NCBI GenBank assembly: GCA_034401795.1
Contig: CM067367.1
Span: 54,741,384-54,805,383, forward strand
Direction: 5' to 3'
Length of the DNA: 64,000 nt
Origin: Chaetoderma sp. LZ-2023a
Taxonomy: Eukaryota > Mollusca > Caudofoveata > Chaetodermatida > Chaetodermatidae
The translations under genes were made by a program, and so were the position numbers. Each line of letters starts with the position of its first letter. Within the stretch, counting starts at the first letter, position 1. This document shows, one piece after another, positions 21,976 to 34,399 of the stretch. Under the pieces are notes generated by a model that saw only the letters and a program-made list of their open reading frames with translations, did no database searches and had not been told where the DNA came from.

Positions 21976-22498
21976 CTGAAGTACAAGCACATACATATAG
22001 GTCTACTTGTTTGCTTTGACCATCATTGCCCCTTTGTGTACAGCGCTAACAATAGAATGCCAAAACAGCTGGACAAGACCTTCTCAAGATTACGTTTTAG
22101 TACCACATATTTTCCAGAGATACAAATAAAATTCGTCAACATTATGGTTTGTAATCATTCTTATTATATTACGTCTATTTCATACAAACTTTCAATTTGT
22201 TTTTCCAATTATGACAAAGTTTTCTGACTGAGCTTTGGAAGGACTATGATTGTCTTTTCAACGTATGAATTAGATCGAGAATTGTATCGATGCCCACCCC
22301 TTCTTATTAGCCATGGACTAATCCACGTTCTTCAATTTATTCTCCGCTCAACTCGTCGCCTTTTCCCCAATATGGCGATGTCTGCAAGCACAATGGTACA
22401 CACACACATAGCAACTCACTTTCACTGTCACATGTTTGTTTTCGTCAGTTTCCAGTTAAATTTGAATATTAAAAGTGGGTAAATTCTAAAGGTCCATG
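21976..22498. other. Intron of SRCR gene upstream of the Tc1 insertion
   Basis: A 107-codon plus-strand open frame (21904-22227) overlaps the SRCR exon on the opposite strand. It has no recognisable domain and is not called. Confidence 0.5.
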
Positions 22499-22500
22499 TA

Positions 22501-24161
22501 TACACCTGTGCAAAAGTTAAGCACCAGCAAAAACAATAGAACGTAGAAACATGATGGTACAACTAGGCTGCCACACTTTTTGTCCCCGCGTTAGCTGACA
22601 TAATTCCAAGTACGAAATGCACATGCATGCATGACTTCACGCCGCTTGATGTCCGTGCGTGGCGGGAAACAGCACACGTGTTCAGTTATGTAAAAGTCCA
22701 GTTTGAGGTGTAGAACATTACATACAGATTTAGGCGACAAGATTAGGAATTTTGTGTTCATGACCGTGGTTTATTTGTACAGAGAGAATTAGCTCTTGAT
22801 TGTGAACCGCTATGGCAAGACGAAGGTTAAGTGATCGTGTGAAATGGCAAATCATAGGCATGCATACCACTGGTATGTCATGCAGAGAGATTGGCAGACA
22901 GCTGAACATTAACCATACTGTAATCAGTCGTTTGATTGCAAAACATGGGCAAACTAACGAGGTGAAGGACAGGCCTAGATCTGGAAGACCGAAGAAGACT
23001 ACTGCCCGTGATGATCGAGCCCTAGTACGCCTTGTTAGGAGATCTCCATTCACCAACAGCAGAGTGCTCAGCCAGCAATGGGAAACGCGCAATAGAGTGT
23101 CAATGTCTACCGTCAAAAGGAGACTGTATGCTGCTGGCATGAAAGCTAGGAGACCTGTCAGACGTCCTCTCCTCACTGCACACCACAAAGAGGAGCGTCT
23201 GAGGTGGTGCAACGAAAGAAGACACTGGAACATGAGATCCTGGAGACGGGTACACTGGTCCGATGAAAGTCGGTTCCTGCTTCATGCCACAGATGGTCGA
23301 ACTCGTGTATGGAGGTCCAGACGCACGGCGTACGACCAACGTAACATCATGGAAGAAGTTCCATTTGGTGGAGGTTCCGTTATGATATGGGGGTGCATCT
23401 CATTTGATTGTAAGCTGGATCTGTTGACTGTACCTGGAACACTAAATGGACAAAGATATCAAGATTCCATACTGGATAGAGTTGTGGTCCCTCATTTTGT
23501 AAATCATGCACCTGGAACCCACCCTATATTCATGGATGACAACGCCCGACCACATCGTGCTAGAGCTGTGCATGAATACCTCCGCCAGAATGCCATCGAA
23601 ACCCTACCATGGCCAGCAAGGAGCCCTGACATGAACCCTATTGAGCATATCTGGGACATTCTGGGAAATATGGTGAGAAGGAGGGATCCTCCTGTGCAGA
23701 ACCTACAGGAATTAACAGACGCACTCCATCTTGAATGGCAACGAATACCACAATGGCGTATCAGTCGGTTGGTGACCAGCATGAGACGTCGTGTCCAGGC
23801 CGTCATCCAGGCACAAGGTGGATATACCCGGTATTAATAATAACAGTCTCAAACTCGTGCACAGATGTTAAACTTCGTTTTCAGACACCATTAATGACAA
23901 TCTAGGCACGTGTGTCAACTGTAGGGCAATAGTTGTCAGTTGTGTCAACGTAACCATATTCAGGCCTCGTTTTCAAGTTCAAACAAAAACATACAGTGTT
24001 TCCCCACCATCATAATCAGCATTCCTCTAGTTGCATTATTACCTCTTGCACTAAGATGGATGGGTACATAAATGTTTATGCTATTGGTTTCTTCATAGCA
24101 CATGAATATACCCTCGCATGTGCGTAAAAATAGGGTGGTGCTTAACTTTTGCACAGGTGTA
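22501..24161 (+). mobile_element. Complete Tc1/mariner transposon
   Basis: The element is 1661 bp. Perfect 26-bp TIRs begin TACACCTGTGCAAAAGTTAA (22501-22526, and inverted at 24136-24161). It is flanked by TA at 22499-22500 and 24162-24163, the canonical target duplication. One uninterrupted transposase gene fills the middle, with about 310 bp of leader and 324 bp of trailer. All parts needed for an autonomous element appear present, so it is a recent arrival compared with the other repeats here. It lies in a putative SRCR intron, on the strand opposite to the gene. Confidence 0.97.
22812..23837 (+). CDS. Tc1-family DDE transposase, apparently intact
   Basis: The 341-residue length is normal for Tc1. 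Residues about 1-45 form the first helix-turn-helix (RLSDRVKWQIIGMHTTGMSC). An AT-hook-like RSGRPKK lies at 56-62, and a second helix-turn-helix at about 65-110. The catalytic core has D151 (HWSDESRF), D243 (FMDDNARPHRA) and E278 (SPDMNPIEHIWD), with 34 residues between the second D and the E, hence DD34E. The GGGSVMIWG motif lies at 186-194. The ATG at 22812 opens the frame just before the first helix. There is no stop or frameshift. It acts in the nucleus on its own TIRs by cut-and-paste at TA. No intron is seen. Activity is not proven by sequence alone. Confidence 0.97.
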   Translation: MARRRLSDRVKWQIIGMHTTGMSCREIGRQLNINHTVISRLIAKHGQTNEVKDRPRSGRPKKTTARDDRALVRLVRRSPFTNSRVLSQQWETRNRVSMSTVKRRLYAAGMKARRPVRRPLLTAHHKEERLRWCNERRHWNMRSWRRVHWSDESRFLLHATDGRTRVWRSRRTAYDQRNIMEEVPFGGGSVMIWGCISFDCKLDLLTVPGTLNGQRYQDSILDRVVVPHFVNHAPGTHPIFMDDNARPHRARAVHEYLRQNAIETLPWPARSPDMNPIEHIWDILGNMVRRRDPPVQNLQELTDALHLEWQRIPQWRISRLVTSMRRRVQAVIQAQGGYTRY

Positions 24162-24163
24162 TA

Positions 24164-25173
24164 TGTCGGTTTCGTGTCCGTCGTATAATGTATTGTAAAC
24201 AGTGCGGTATACGACCATGTGTGTGCCGATGAAGTCGGCTACCTCAAATCGGCCTTCTTAAAATCATATCATGTATTTCCGCCTTTACAGGCCTACTAGT
24301 TGCAAGTCACAACTAAAACGGATTATAGCTGTTAGTATATGTTCGTGTGTCATCTCGTGAAAATTTCATATAAATTCTTGCCAATTTAGTTGTTTTAAAT
24401 CATTTTTGGTCACTTTTTTATGATATTCTTGTTTGGTATTTTTTAAAACAAGTCATCAAAAGTCTACTTAAGGTCACTCAAGATTGATTGTGAGCATACG
24501 CATATAGCGTGTTATGTCACTTGTCCAGATAACCTGATCAAATCGATGATAAATGTATTCCTAAGAAATGTGTGTATTAAACCTACAGCGGGCGTGTCGT
24601 TGAGACAACATTATTCGTCAAAAGCAACACATAATTATGTAAAGAATATTATTGGTCTGACAAAACATTTCTAGTAATACCAATCTTTGCAATTACACTG
24701 TACCTATTCTATTCCTTGTGCGAGATTGAACCCATTCAGAATTGCTGATGCAAAAACTAGTCACAAAGGAAGCCATAAAGCAATGTTGGTGCAGAGGTAC
24801 TGATCAAAGCATCGCGGTCAATGCTGGCCCATTTCAGTAGATGACTTCTCGCGATATTGACGTGAAATACGAGGTTTCCTATTAATTATATGCTGATGAC
24901 AGCTGGTAGTAGGTTTCATCCATGTAATGATCAGTTCACTGAATAAAACCCATCGTAGAAACTGAACCAGTTGATAATTGATATTCAAGCAACACACGCA
25001 TTGTCTTTGTCACACACAGAATTGCTAGTTCCTACCATACATATTTTGATGGTATAGCAGTAGTCCATGAAAGGATACAATTTAAAGATGTAGCCCCTAT
25101 TGTATCAACTTAATCATGTAATGGTCATGCCGACACAAGCGGCCTCATCAGCAATCTTGAGGAATATAATTTA
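24164..25173. other. Intronic sequence, nothing recognised
   Basis: AT-rich. Short open frames only, none with SRCR motifs or paired splice sites. The missing second half of SRCR domain b would be expected somewhere between 22.0 and 40.2 kb, but I do not see it here. Confidence 0.5.
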
Positions 25174-25260
25174 GGACAAGAGGATAATATTTTTGAAATT
25201 TTACCACTGGAATGACTGGCTCGAAAACCGAGCCAAATTGTATTCTCTTGGGCTGCGGAT
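25174..25260. repeat. Diverged foldback copy related to 63803-63916
   Basis: ACAAGAGGATAATATTTTTG, then CACTGGAATGACTGGCTCG, AAAA and CGAGCC. The outer arm and the inner GGCTCG/CGAGCC hairpin correspond to the palindrome at 63.8 kb, but the right arm is largely lost. Confidence 0.65.
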
Positions 25261-25489
25261 GGACACTTGATAAGCAAAGCCTTGATTTCTATTGTCCATT
25301 GCGCCTTTAATGATCAAGCCGAATAAAACGGGCATGCATTGGTCCTGGGGAATGTCCATTTTCCGGACAACGTAGAGCTATTTTTATACCTCGCCAAAGA
25401 TTTGGTGGGGTATTATGGAATGCCGCCATCCATCTGGGCGGGCGGGCAGGCGGGCGGGTGGGCGGTCGGGCGTGTGGGCGTGTGGGCGG

Positions 25490-26570
25490 CAGAGTGGTTT
25501 CCGGATGATAACTCCACCGTTACCGTTTGTCGGATCATTGAAACTTCAGAGGGTGGTGGGACTCGGCCTGGGGAAGAAACCTATCGAAATCGACGATGAT
25601 CCGAAATCCAAGATGGCCGCCAGCCACCGGCGGCCATCTTGAAAATTGGTTTCCGGATGATCACTCCATTACCGTTTATCGGATCGCTTTGAAACTTCAT
25701 GGAGTGGTTTGACTCGGACTGGGGAAGAAACCTATTGAAATTGACAATGATCCGAAATCCAAGATGGTCGCCAGCCACCGGTAGCCATCTTGAAATTTTT
25801 TTCTGGATGATCACTCCGTTACCGTTTATCGGATCACTTTAAAACTTCATAGAGTGGATGGACTATGTCTCTGGAAGAAACCTATCGAAATCGATGATGA
25901 TCCGAAATCCGAGATGGCTGCCAGCCACAGGCGGCCATCTTGAAAATTGGTTTCCGGATGATCACTCCATTACCGTTTATCGGATCGCCTTGAAACTTCA
26001 TAGAGTGGTTGGACTATGTCTGAGGAAGAAAGCTATTGAAATCGACAATGATCTGAAACCCAAAATGGCCGCCAGACACCAGTGGCCACCTTGAAAATTG
26101 GTTTCCAGATGATAACTCTGTTATTGTTTATCGGATCGCTATGAAATTGCATAGGGTGGTTCGACTACCTCTGGGAAAGACACCTATCGAGATTGACAAT
26201 GATACGAACTCCAAGAGGACTGCCAGCCACTGGTGGCCATCTTGAAAATTGGTTTCCAAATGATAACTCCGGGATCCCTTTGAAACTTCATAGGGTGGTT
26301 TGACTAGGTGTGGAGAAGAGACCTATCGAAATTTACGATGATCCGAACTCCAAGATGGCCGCCAGCCATGGGCTGCCATCTTGAAAGTTGGTTTCTGGAT
26401 TTCATTTATGGGTCTCTTCCTACGGTCGTTGGAATATGTCTGGTGAAGAAACATATTAAAATTTACAATAATCCTAAATCTAATATGGCCGCCAGTCGGC
26501 GGCAGCCATCTTGAAAATTGGTTTCTGGACGATACCGCCTTGACCGTTTAATGGATCGCTTTGACACGTC
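25490..26570. repeat. 151-bp minisatellite, about seven units, each with a palindrome
   Basis: The word CCGAAATCC or a variant recurs at 25601, 25752, 25902, 26053, 26204, 26343 and 26473. The spacing is 150-151 bp, falling to 139 and 130 in the last units through deletions. Each unit has CCAAGATGG...CCATCTTG. In the first, the arms are perfect: 13 bp (25609-25621), a 7-base loop and 13 bp (25629-25641). Flanks carry GGGTATTATG at about 25408 and 26652, and a GGGC-rich run (25437-25490) precedes the array. Open frames across it are repeat artefacts because 151 is not a multiple of three. Confidence 0.95.
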
Positions 26571-26599
26571 ATAAGGATGACTGGTCAGATGGTGATGAG

Positions 26600-28820
26600 G
26601 AATAAATAAATATTTTTGATAGCTCTCATTCATTGGTTTGTCATCATGGCAGGGTATTATGCGCCGTTTGCGGAGCTCTTGTTGTAAATTTCAGTGGTAT
26701 ATCTACAAAAATGGTCTCACCTTAGCCTACAAAAATTATAAATTTTCTCTGCTTTGACAGATCGATATTAGGAGCATTTTGAGCGCTTTGCGAGGCTGTT
26801 GACGCAAGACTAGTCAATCCGTGCCGTGATATGATGGTTGAATGCTTTAACCATGCAGTTGATTGTAAAAAGAGTGTAGCGCGGATCAACCGGTCAGATG
26901 CGAACCGTCCCAGCACATGAGAACGCCTAGCACGCATGCGCGGGCGCCAGAGATCGCTTGCCAACGCGCGTTAGCATTGGAGAGCAAAGGCATCATATTT
27001 TGTACCGAGTTGGTACATGCAATCAGGGGCTGCGGAAGCAGACCGGCAGCGGGGGTAGCTGCCCCCATCGCCCTTTGGGAACGGGGGCAGCTGTGCCCTT
27101 TAGCCATTTCACAAAAAAAAAAGTTGTTTCGAACTTCAAAAAAGGATACTCAGAGCAGACTGAGCAGTTGTATTGTATCGGCTGTAGCGTGTTTTGGTAT
27201 TCAGTCCATAAAAGTAATATTGGTCTGGCTCTAGGCCGGATACATATTACGTCACAGACTGATGATGACTCGTAACTGATCGGCCTTAGCGAGGAATCAA
27301 ATCATCAATGTACCCCCCATTAATGTCGTGGCAGTTGCATGTGACATATTGATTAATTTATTATCTGAAGACGCTTCACGCATCTTTGCAAGTAAAGGTA
27401 AGATACAAATGTTAATTTTGAACTGATAATGGCCCACTCTCCGTTAAAGCATTAGTGGATAGAATAGCATATATGTGTGCCGATGGGCGGCTGGGCACAG
27501 CCATGTGGTACCACTATGGCAAGGGATATTCCCCGCGAAGTTCATGGTATACTAGTATAGATAACTCTCAAAATCAAATTTGTAATTGATGTGTGAACCG
27601 TATGCAAAGGTAGAAATAATTTGTATACACATGGCCAAAGTGCGGACTCGATGTCGGTGGGCCAGCTGAGGAATGCATCTATGATTTGTTGTCCGACACC
27701 CCCACCCCTCCTAGAAAACAGGAGTAGGATGTATCTGGGGGGGGGGGGGGGGTCTAACTCGAAAGAAGGTAAAAGGTGGAGGTGCTTAGAAGCCTTCTCT
27801 TGCATCTCTGAGTGTAAGTATCATGCTCTTCGAATTTAGAAAACTGTATTCTTTGTATGACTATGAGCACCCCACCCCACCCCCTTCCTACCAACTCGTA
27901 CGGTCGCGATACACACGTTTAGCCACGTCACGGTTTCTTAGTTCTACCCATAAAAGATTATGCCACCGCCCACAAAAAAGCGAAATTAGGCATTTGAGGC
28001 CTCCTTTGAATAGTTTTAGCCCGGGCCAAATGACCCTTCGACACCCACCCCAATATGGCTAAGTAAGACGCTGCGAAATCATAATTTATATCACCTCATT
28101 CTATACACGCTACCTGTTGAATAGTTTGTTACTAATTTGACTTCCAACCATACTAGTTTTTAAAATTCCCCAGTAGGCAGGAAGGACCCATAGAGTCGAA
28201 TCCAGGGTTGGTCTCGGGAAGCTGCTTGGTCGATTTTGTTGGTACCAGCTCGCTCACTCACACACACCCCACCCACACCAAAACGCCACCCATGCTCGCC
28301 CGCTCTTTCAGTGTCTCACTCGCTTGCTTATAGTTTTCACTTACTCTCTCACACATGCGCATGCACTCGCACGTGCATGCAGTCGCACGCACGTACCTAC
28401 GTATACATGCACACCTATAGAGATGCTTAAGCAATTTTACTTGTAGCTGTCATTTTAAAACTTCATCGCATAGTCTGTTTCCGATTGACCAGAAGCAGAC
28501 ATCACAGGAGATTATTGTCCACTACGTTGTGAATTGGGAATAGGTTCAATTGGTCAAAGGATACAAAAGTTCTTTACTCAACATTGCTCTAACATCTATA
28601 CCTGGATCATAGGAAATTCAGAATGCAGGAAAGCTATTCTCAGACCTTCTATCTGCCAATAATTTCTTGTGGTGGTTGAGTGAGTGGGTAAGGGGTTGGT
28701 ATCCCAGAGCACCCTTCTATGAGAGAAGGAACACCCATTTCAGATCTTTTTCCAGACAATGCCATCCAGTGTGACCTTGGTGTGAAACCTGCCCCCGCCC
28801 CTCAAATTTGCTTCCTGTGC
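26600..28820. other. Non-coding DNA with simple-sequence patches
   Basis: It contains a poly-G run (27738-27752), a CCCACCCC-rich patch (about 27868-27884) and a short MITE-hairpin-like fragment (GTTGAATAGTTTGTTACTAA, about 28118). Short open frames on both strands at 26.7-28.4 kb show no domain. Confidence 0.5.
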
Positions 28821-28824
28821 CACA

Positions 28825-30490
28825 TCTTCTTCTTCTTTTCGATCGCTGGTATCACACTTGGAGAGCCGTTCTCAAGATGAAATCTGTGGTTTTCTGCAGT
28901 TCTTCCACAGACACATACAGCTTTTCAAGAAAGGAGGTTGACAAAGGCCAGATCTCTTCTCTCAGCAGCTGATATGTACTGCAACGTTGAAGTATGTGCT
29001 CTGTGGTCTGTTCTGCTTCTCCACAAGGACAAGCGGGCGATGTCGTAAGGTGGAACCGCCTGTACATGTGTTGGTTTAGTCTGTTATGTCCAGTTCTGAG
29101 ACGAAAAATGGTCACTTGCTCTGGCCTCGAGAGATGATGGTAGGCATCTTCTGATTGAGGTGTTCTATAGAGTGACTTGATGATAGTCTGATTCTCTTCT
29201 GCAACCACCTTTGCCATCTTGTCTGCTTCCTCATTTCCTTAGACTCCACAGTGTGAGGGGATCCACTGCAATACTATCCGAAAGCATTTGCTGTTTTGTA
29301 GTGCTTCTTCAAGTTGTGGCAGCTTACCTTTGGTGATAGCCTCAAGGACGGAGCGGGCATCAGATAAAAAGACAATCTGTGCAATAGGGTCTGATGTTCT
29401 GCTGATGGTATTAGCTGCATGAACCAGTGCTTCGACTTCAGCTCTGTAGTTTGTGTAGTGTTTGCCTGTCGGTATTGCAGCTGACTCATGTTGTCCGTTT
29501 GGATACTGTATGTGCAGTCCGGCACCTCCGCTCCTAATTGCATTTTTTACATTATTACATTTCTTCCAGCATGGCTAGGGTCAGGGCCTTTTTGCTCACA
29601 TCACTGTGTTCATCTTTGGTTGTGAGATGAGGTACTGTGGTGCGAATAGCTATGCTCTCTAGTTTGTTTTCCCAGGGTGGAGGATCATGGGTGTGGTTTG
29701 GGTCTTCTATTTGTGCTGGCAACATTTCTTGGTGTTTCCTTTGAAGTGCTTTTATCGCTTTCACAAAACTTGATCTTTTAAGTCTTCCTGATGACAGCTG
29801 TGCTTGCCTGATCTTCATCGGGTGGTTGTTGAACGATTTGAACTTTGCAGCTTGGATCAGTGCTTTGCATTCCCATCCTTTGCTAAGTGGGGGGATGCCT
29901 GCTGTCTGCTCCATTTTTCTATTGGTGTTGATCTCATTCCACCAGTGATAATGCGCAGTGCCTGGTTTTGTACTCTGTCGAGGTTCTGTTGATGAGATTT
30001 AGCTGCTGTCATCCATGAGCTGGATCCATACTGAAGGTGTGGTCGTACGGCACCTAGGTAGATGGTCTTGGGGATCCTTTCATTGGCACCCCACTTTGTT
30101 CCTGCCAGCTTCCTCATGATGTTTAGCTTTCTTCTGGCCATTGCCTCTGCGTTCTGGATGTGCTCCTTCCATGTTAATCTTCTGTCATGGGTGACTCCCA
30201 GGTATGTCTGCTGGTCCTCGTACTTGAGTGGGGTACCGCCCAGTGTCAGATTGCCAACCTGGGTTTTGGTGGACAGTGAGAATAGCGTGGCTGATGATTT
30301 TTCTTTGTTGATGGTAATACACCAGCGATTGGCCCAAGCTGTAATTCTGTCCAAGGCGAGCTGCATTCTGTACGTGGCAGTCGTTGTGTACTCCTCGGTG
30401 CACCAGAGTACGAGGTCATCTGCATAGAGGGCTGCTTGGATCCCATTGGGTAGCTCTGATACAATGTCATTAATGAAGCGCCACTGTATG
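28825..30490 (-). pseudogene. 5'-truncated I/Nimb-like LINE: RT end, RNase H and C-terminal zinc knuckle
   Basis: On the minus strand the copy opens inside the RT at INDIVSELPNG and the catalytic ALYADDLVLWCTEE (about 30.42 kb). It continues through the thumb (LTWKEHIQNAEAMARRKLN, KTIYLGAVRPHLQYGSSSW) and a linker (IRQAQLSSGRLKRSSFVKA). RNase H remnants follow (GGAGLHIQYP, IVFLSDARSVLEAI, LQWIPSHCGV). The end is LRTGHNRLNQHMYRRF with CPCGEAEQTTEHILQRC. Frames break near 29.86 and 29.55 kb, and a TAA lies near 29240. The tail is AAAAGAAGAAGAAG. It is inactive and is the likely relative of the machinery that made the 7.46-kb retroposon. Confidence 0.88.
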
Positions 30491-33320
30491 CAATTACTTT
30501 AAATTATAGTTTCCTCGTCGTTTTTGGTCTTGATGATGACCAGAATGAAACGAGGAGTCCAAATCTTTTTACTATTTTAAAATCGGTTCAGAAATGGATG
30601 AGTTATCGTTAATTAAACCAGCGAATTCCTTTCAAAATATGCAACTCCATATTAACGCTTGCATACACTCAGTGCATGGGTATGATAGCGCGTCACGTGA
30701 CCCGCTTCCCTGCCTCTGTAGCCCGCTCGCTGATTGGCTGTGGCGCTCCAGCTGTGACGTCACGAGTAGTATAAAGAGAGCTGAAGAATCAGAACAGAGA
30801 GCAGCCGGGAGAGAAAATGTGGTGGTGAGGTACCTGGTCTGAGAATAGCGAGTTGAAGTTAACTGCTTACTGCAAGTGGGCTCCCTATAGCCGCTGCGGT
30901 GCCTCTCGGTTTTGAGCACCCGTCTCTAGGGTACTAGCCACCACATCTGCATCACAACTTTCCCGGGAAGATATCACCCAGGGTCAATAATTAAATTCAA
31001 GTAAGGTAACCCAAGCTACCAACTACAAAGGGACCGTTGTACGGATGGGCCGGTTGGACCCGATGTAAGCTCGTCGAAGTATGTAGGGGCGAGTGATGTG
31101 CTTGATGGATAACTCGCCAGATCTGCTGTACCACGCTGACCAGTGGTAAATCAAATCCGCACATGTTTTGTGTTCAACTTGAGACATTTTGACCGCAGGC
31201 AGGGGAGACTGCCCGATGCATCGTATGAGCTATTCGGTGCATCTCGTCTTGTGATCCGCCAGAACGAATCTGCATTATTAACTTTTCATCCGTAGCCCTT
31301 CAAAAACTACAGGGCAGCTTTCAATTTCCACACCAGTATGGAACTTTCAGAATACCGCTTAAATTATTAACTTTGTGCATAGACGTGACTAGCTACTAGC
31401 CATCCGCAACCACAAACATTCTTCTTCCCTGTTCCTGAGAATGAGCCGCATCAGACAGTCCGCCTGCAGCGTTTCTTAGCAGCTGACTTCTGCATTCCAA
31501 AAGTGTGATGTCTCAACTACTGTGATTCCAGAACATTTTCTGTACCAATGACTAATAGGTACTCCATCATTATTATATTATATTATTGTATTACTTTTAT
31601 GTAACAGGTACTGATGACTAATAGGTACCGTCCGGTCGTTTAAGACCGCATATTATAAGTTTATTCTTTTAATGTATATATTATCCAAATTTTTGTGCCC
31701 ATAAGCACTGTCAAGGTTGTGTAACCTTCTATTTTACTGTTTTGTGATAAGTTATGGCAGTCGCCATCCTAGTTATATGTTTTGCTTATTTTATATAAAA
31801 AACATTGGACCCGCAGTTCGCCAGGCTACACAATCCAGCAACAACAACCGCACAACCTTGTTCCCCCACAGCATCACATTTTCACTGAGGTCACTGATCA
31901 CGTTCTCATTGCACGAACATGACACGCGGTCGACTAAATCTGGACTATTTTAGCTCAATAGGATAGGTTTATAGTAGTGGGTACAATTTCTCTGTAGGAG
32001 TCATTTTGTGTAAGTCTCTTTTCCGGGAGTAGTGGATGTGTAACACCGCACACGGGCTAGATTGTCAAAATTGGCCATATACGTTAAGGCCTCCAAAATA
32101 TGAGTGATTGTCTCTGTCTACACCCCTCCATCCTTCGGGCTTATTAATTGTTTGGACCTTCCTCCGTCACGTTGTTTAGAACTGACTATGAAACTATCGG
32201 GGTTTCAGAGTGGCTAGAAACAAAGTGACGATGACCGCCTACAACCCCACCCCACCCACCCACCCCACCCCCTCCTGTATCTTCGGACACTAGTTAGTTA
32301 GAAAACCACACCAAAGTAGGAATCTCTGCGAAAATAGTATAGTTACTGGCCTGTAGTGCATCTCTGGGCGAATTTACATAACCACAATGACTGGTAAAAT
32401 GTTAGTTCCCCGGTTGTGGATCTCATATGATCCACACACCCCCACCCGGACACACTGGTCTAACGCTACAAGTGACTGGGTGCGGTCATAGAACCGACCA
32501 CGCCCTCGCAGGAAGGTTGCTATAGTTGGATAGCTGCGTCTTTGTCCCCACCATAAGCTTATACGTGCTTTTCAATGCCTATGTATTGTGACTTGTCTCT
32601 GTGCTGTTATATGTGATCATGATGCGGTGGTGACTGGATCGTTATATGATTCCGCAGCTTTCACCTCATGATATTTCCGCACGCTGTCTAACTGAGGGGG
32701 ATGCTCCACAGGGTGACCATACAGTCACCGAGCATTCTCGCCTGTCAGGCTTATATGTTAAAGATAGTTAGCTTATATTTCCATTTGTGGCTTAACCTTG
32801 GTCTGGACCCACAACTAAATGTTAAGATAGGATCTAACAGAAGGACTGCATAAATAAAGCGGCAACAACTAATTCAGTATCTTTGGACTTGCATAGGATG
32901 AAGGTGTTGAATTCTGCGGAAATCATCCACCCCCATTACGTGCATCACATTAAACTTATAATTTCACTAGGGTAACTCTTTTACATAAATTGGTTTGAAC
33001 AAGAGAGTGGGCCTTTATGCCATCTCTCTGCCTCCACTTCGGCATTATAGGCTTTTTCCTGTGACAGAGGCCCGCGTGAGGCACTTTTCTCTCGCAACAA
33101 ATAATGTTGGTGCTAGGGGTTAATATAGTTTATATTAAACCTGCTAAGTAGCCGCGCTAGGACCCTCCTTTGCGGGGATACCTCGCGGATCATACTCTGT
33201 GACGTACCCCTGCCGAGGACCATGATGGCGAGTCATCAACTTGATCCTATGTACTTGACTTCTCTCGTGTAGCCACAAACAAGTACCATTGTTTGACTGT
33301 TACGTTTTAATTAGTGTATG
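30491..33320. other. Unassigned DNA, possibly LTR-derived in part
   Basis: After the LINE comes a promoter-like block (30690-30830, listed separately). ATGACTAATAGGTAC occurs twice (about 31549 and 31614). A CCCACC-rich patch lies at 32247-32273. There is no gag or pol coding sequence, and no pair of LTRs or PBS that I can defend. Confidence 0.45.
30690..30830 (+). promoter_or_regulatory. Candidate RNA polymerase II promoter (possible solo-LTR U3/R)
   Basis: GCTGATTGGCTG (an inverted CCAAT box, about 30730) is followed by TGACGTCACG, a CRE-like site (about 30754), and GTATAAAGAG, a TATA box (about 30768). The spacing would start transcription near 30797. No open reading frame of length follows, so an LTR retrotransposon remnant is more likely than a host gene. 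The elements are visible; the function is inferred. Confidence 0.4.
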
Positions 33321-34128
33321 TATTTAATTATGTCCCCACCCTAAATGGAGCGAGGGGTCCGTCAGACCGGTGACACCAACAGCGGGGATGAGACCGTGAT
33401 GTTCAACTTCCGCGATGATGGTCGCATGGACCCACCGTAACGTGAACATTCCACCAGCTTTAGAAGTCGGTCTTTGTATAATCTGGCAACGCGCAACACC
33501 GGAGCCGCAACTCCGAGATCCGCTGCTAACCAGCAACCTCGCCCCAATGTACCATGCACTAGCGGTACCGCGGAATGAGAGTATCCGGCGGACCCGCACG
33601 CATGCCCGGAGACTACAAGAGGTTCCTATGACAATGTGTTAATCATTTGTAATAACTACAGTGTGGAAGCCTTGACATAAATTATAAAGGAGTGCCATTC
33701 CAAAGGAACATCATTGTGTATATCTGATATTAAGGTGGACAACACTTGCGCTAAAGAGCAAAGACAAATAATTTCCGGACTGCTTACCTGACTCAGAAGG
33801 TGAAACATATCTTACCACTGTCACTGGTGTGGTGTTCTAGATTAGGGCTAGATACGCACACAGAAGGACCATGATAATGATCTTTCAGAACTGCGTTGGA
33901 ATTATGTCCCCGGATTAAGTGCAAACCATAACATAGAGAAATTGCCACAAACAAAGCATCAATTGGCGAGCAAGCGCGTAGTGCCTACTCCAAGTGCCGT
34001 GCTTGTCAATATGTGCTGAACACCCGCCCCACCCACATCGAACAAATAACATTACGTCTAAAGACCTAGTAGCATTTGTAATACATGCACGCAATAGCAT
34101 TGATCATTTAATATAATAGAACTCATGT
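33321..34128. other. Unassigned DNA
   Basis: GC-richer block at 33.35-33.62 kb with overlapping open frames on both strands but no recognisable domain. The rest is AT-rich. Confidence 0.45.
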
Positions 34129-34390
34129 GTGGCTGGATATTGTATTGACTTTGGGAAGGCCTTCGACAGCACACGCAAGGAGACATGTTATGAGAAGCAT
34201 CGGAATCCCATCAAAGTTGATCTAGATGGTACATGCCATGTACCAGAATTGTTGCTATGCATTAGTGGGTTGAAATTGGATGTTTGTATGATTTTGGTGT
34301 ACGCTCGGGGGTGAGATATAGCTGTGCTATGTCATGATTCCGGTTCTGTCTTACGCTCGACTTGGTCACGAAAGAGCAGTGGGATAACTG
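34129..34390 (+). pseudogene. Reverse transcriptase fragment of an RTE-like LINE
   Basis: Frame 1 reads CIDFGKAFDSTRKE, the RT palm motif with its catalytic-type aspartate region. The reading then shifts to VMRSIGIPSKLI and MYQNC, and then to a VRSGVR..C.MS..RF block resembling the next RT motif (GVRQGC-MSGFLF). At least two frame changes occur in 260 bp. This is a small dead fragment. Confidence 0.6.
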
Positions 34391-34399
34391 ATCAGTCAT

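Noticed and set aside
22730-23806. Minus-strand open frames of up to 167 codons
   Set aside because: They are shadows of the Tc1 transposase on the opposite strand.
25339-26514. Open frames rich in KMAA, PRWPPA motifs
   Set aside because: They come from the 151-bp repeat, whose length shifts the frame from unit to unit.
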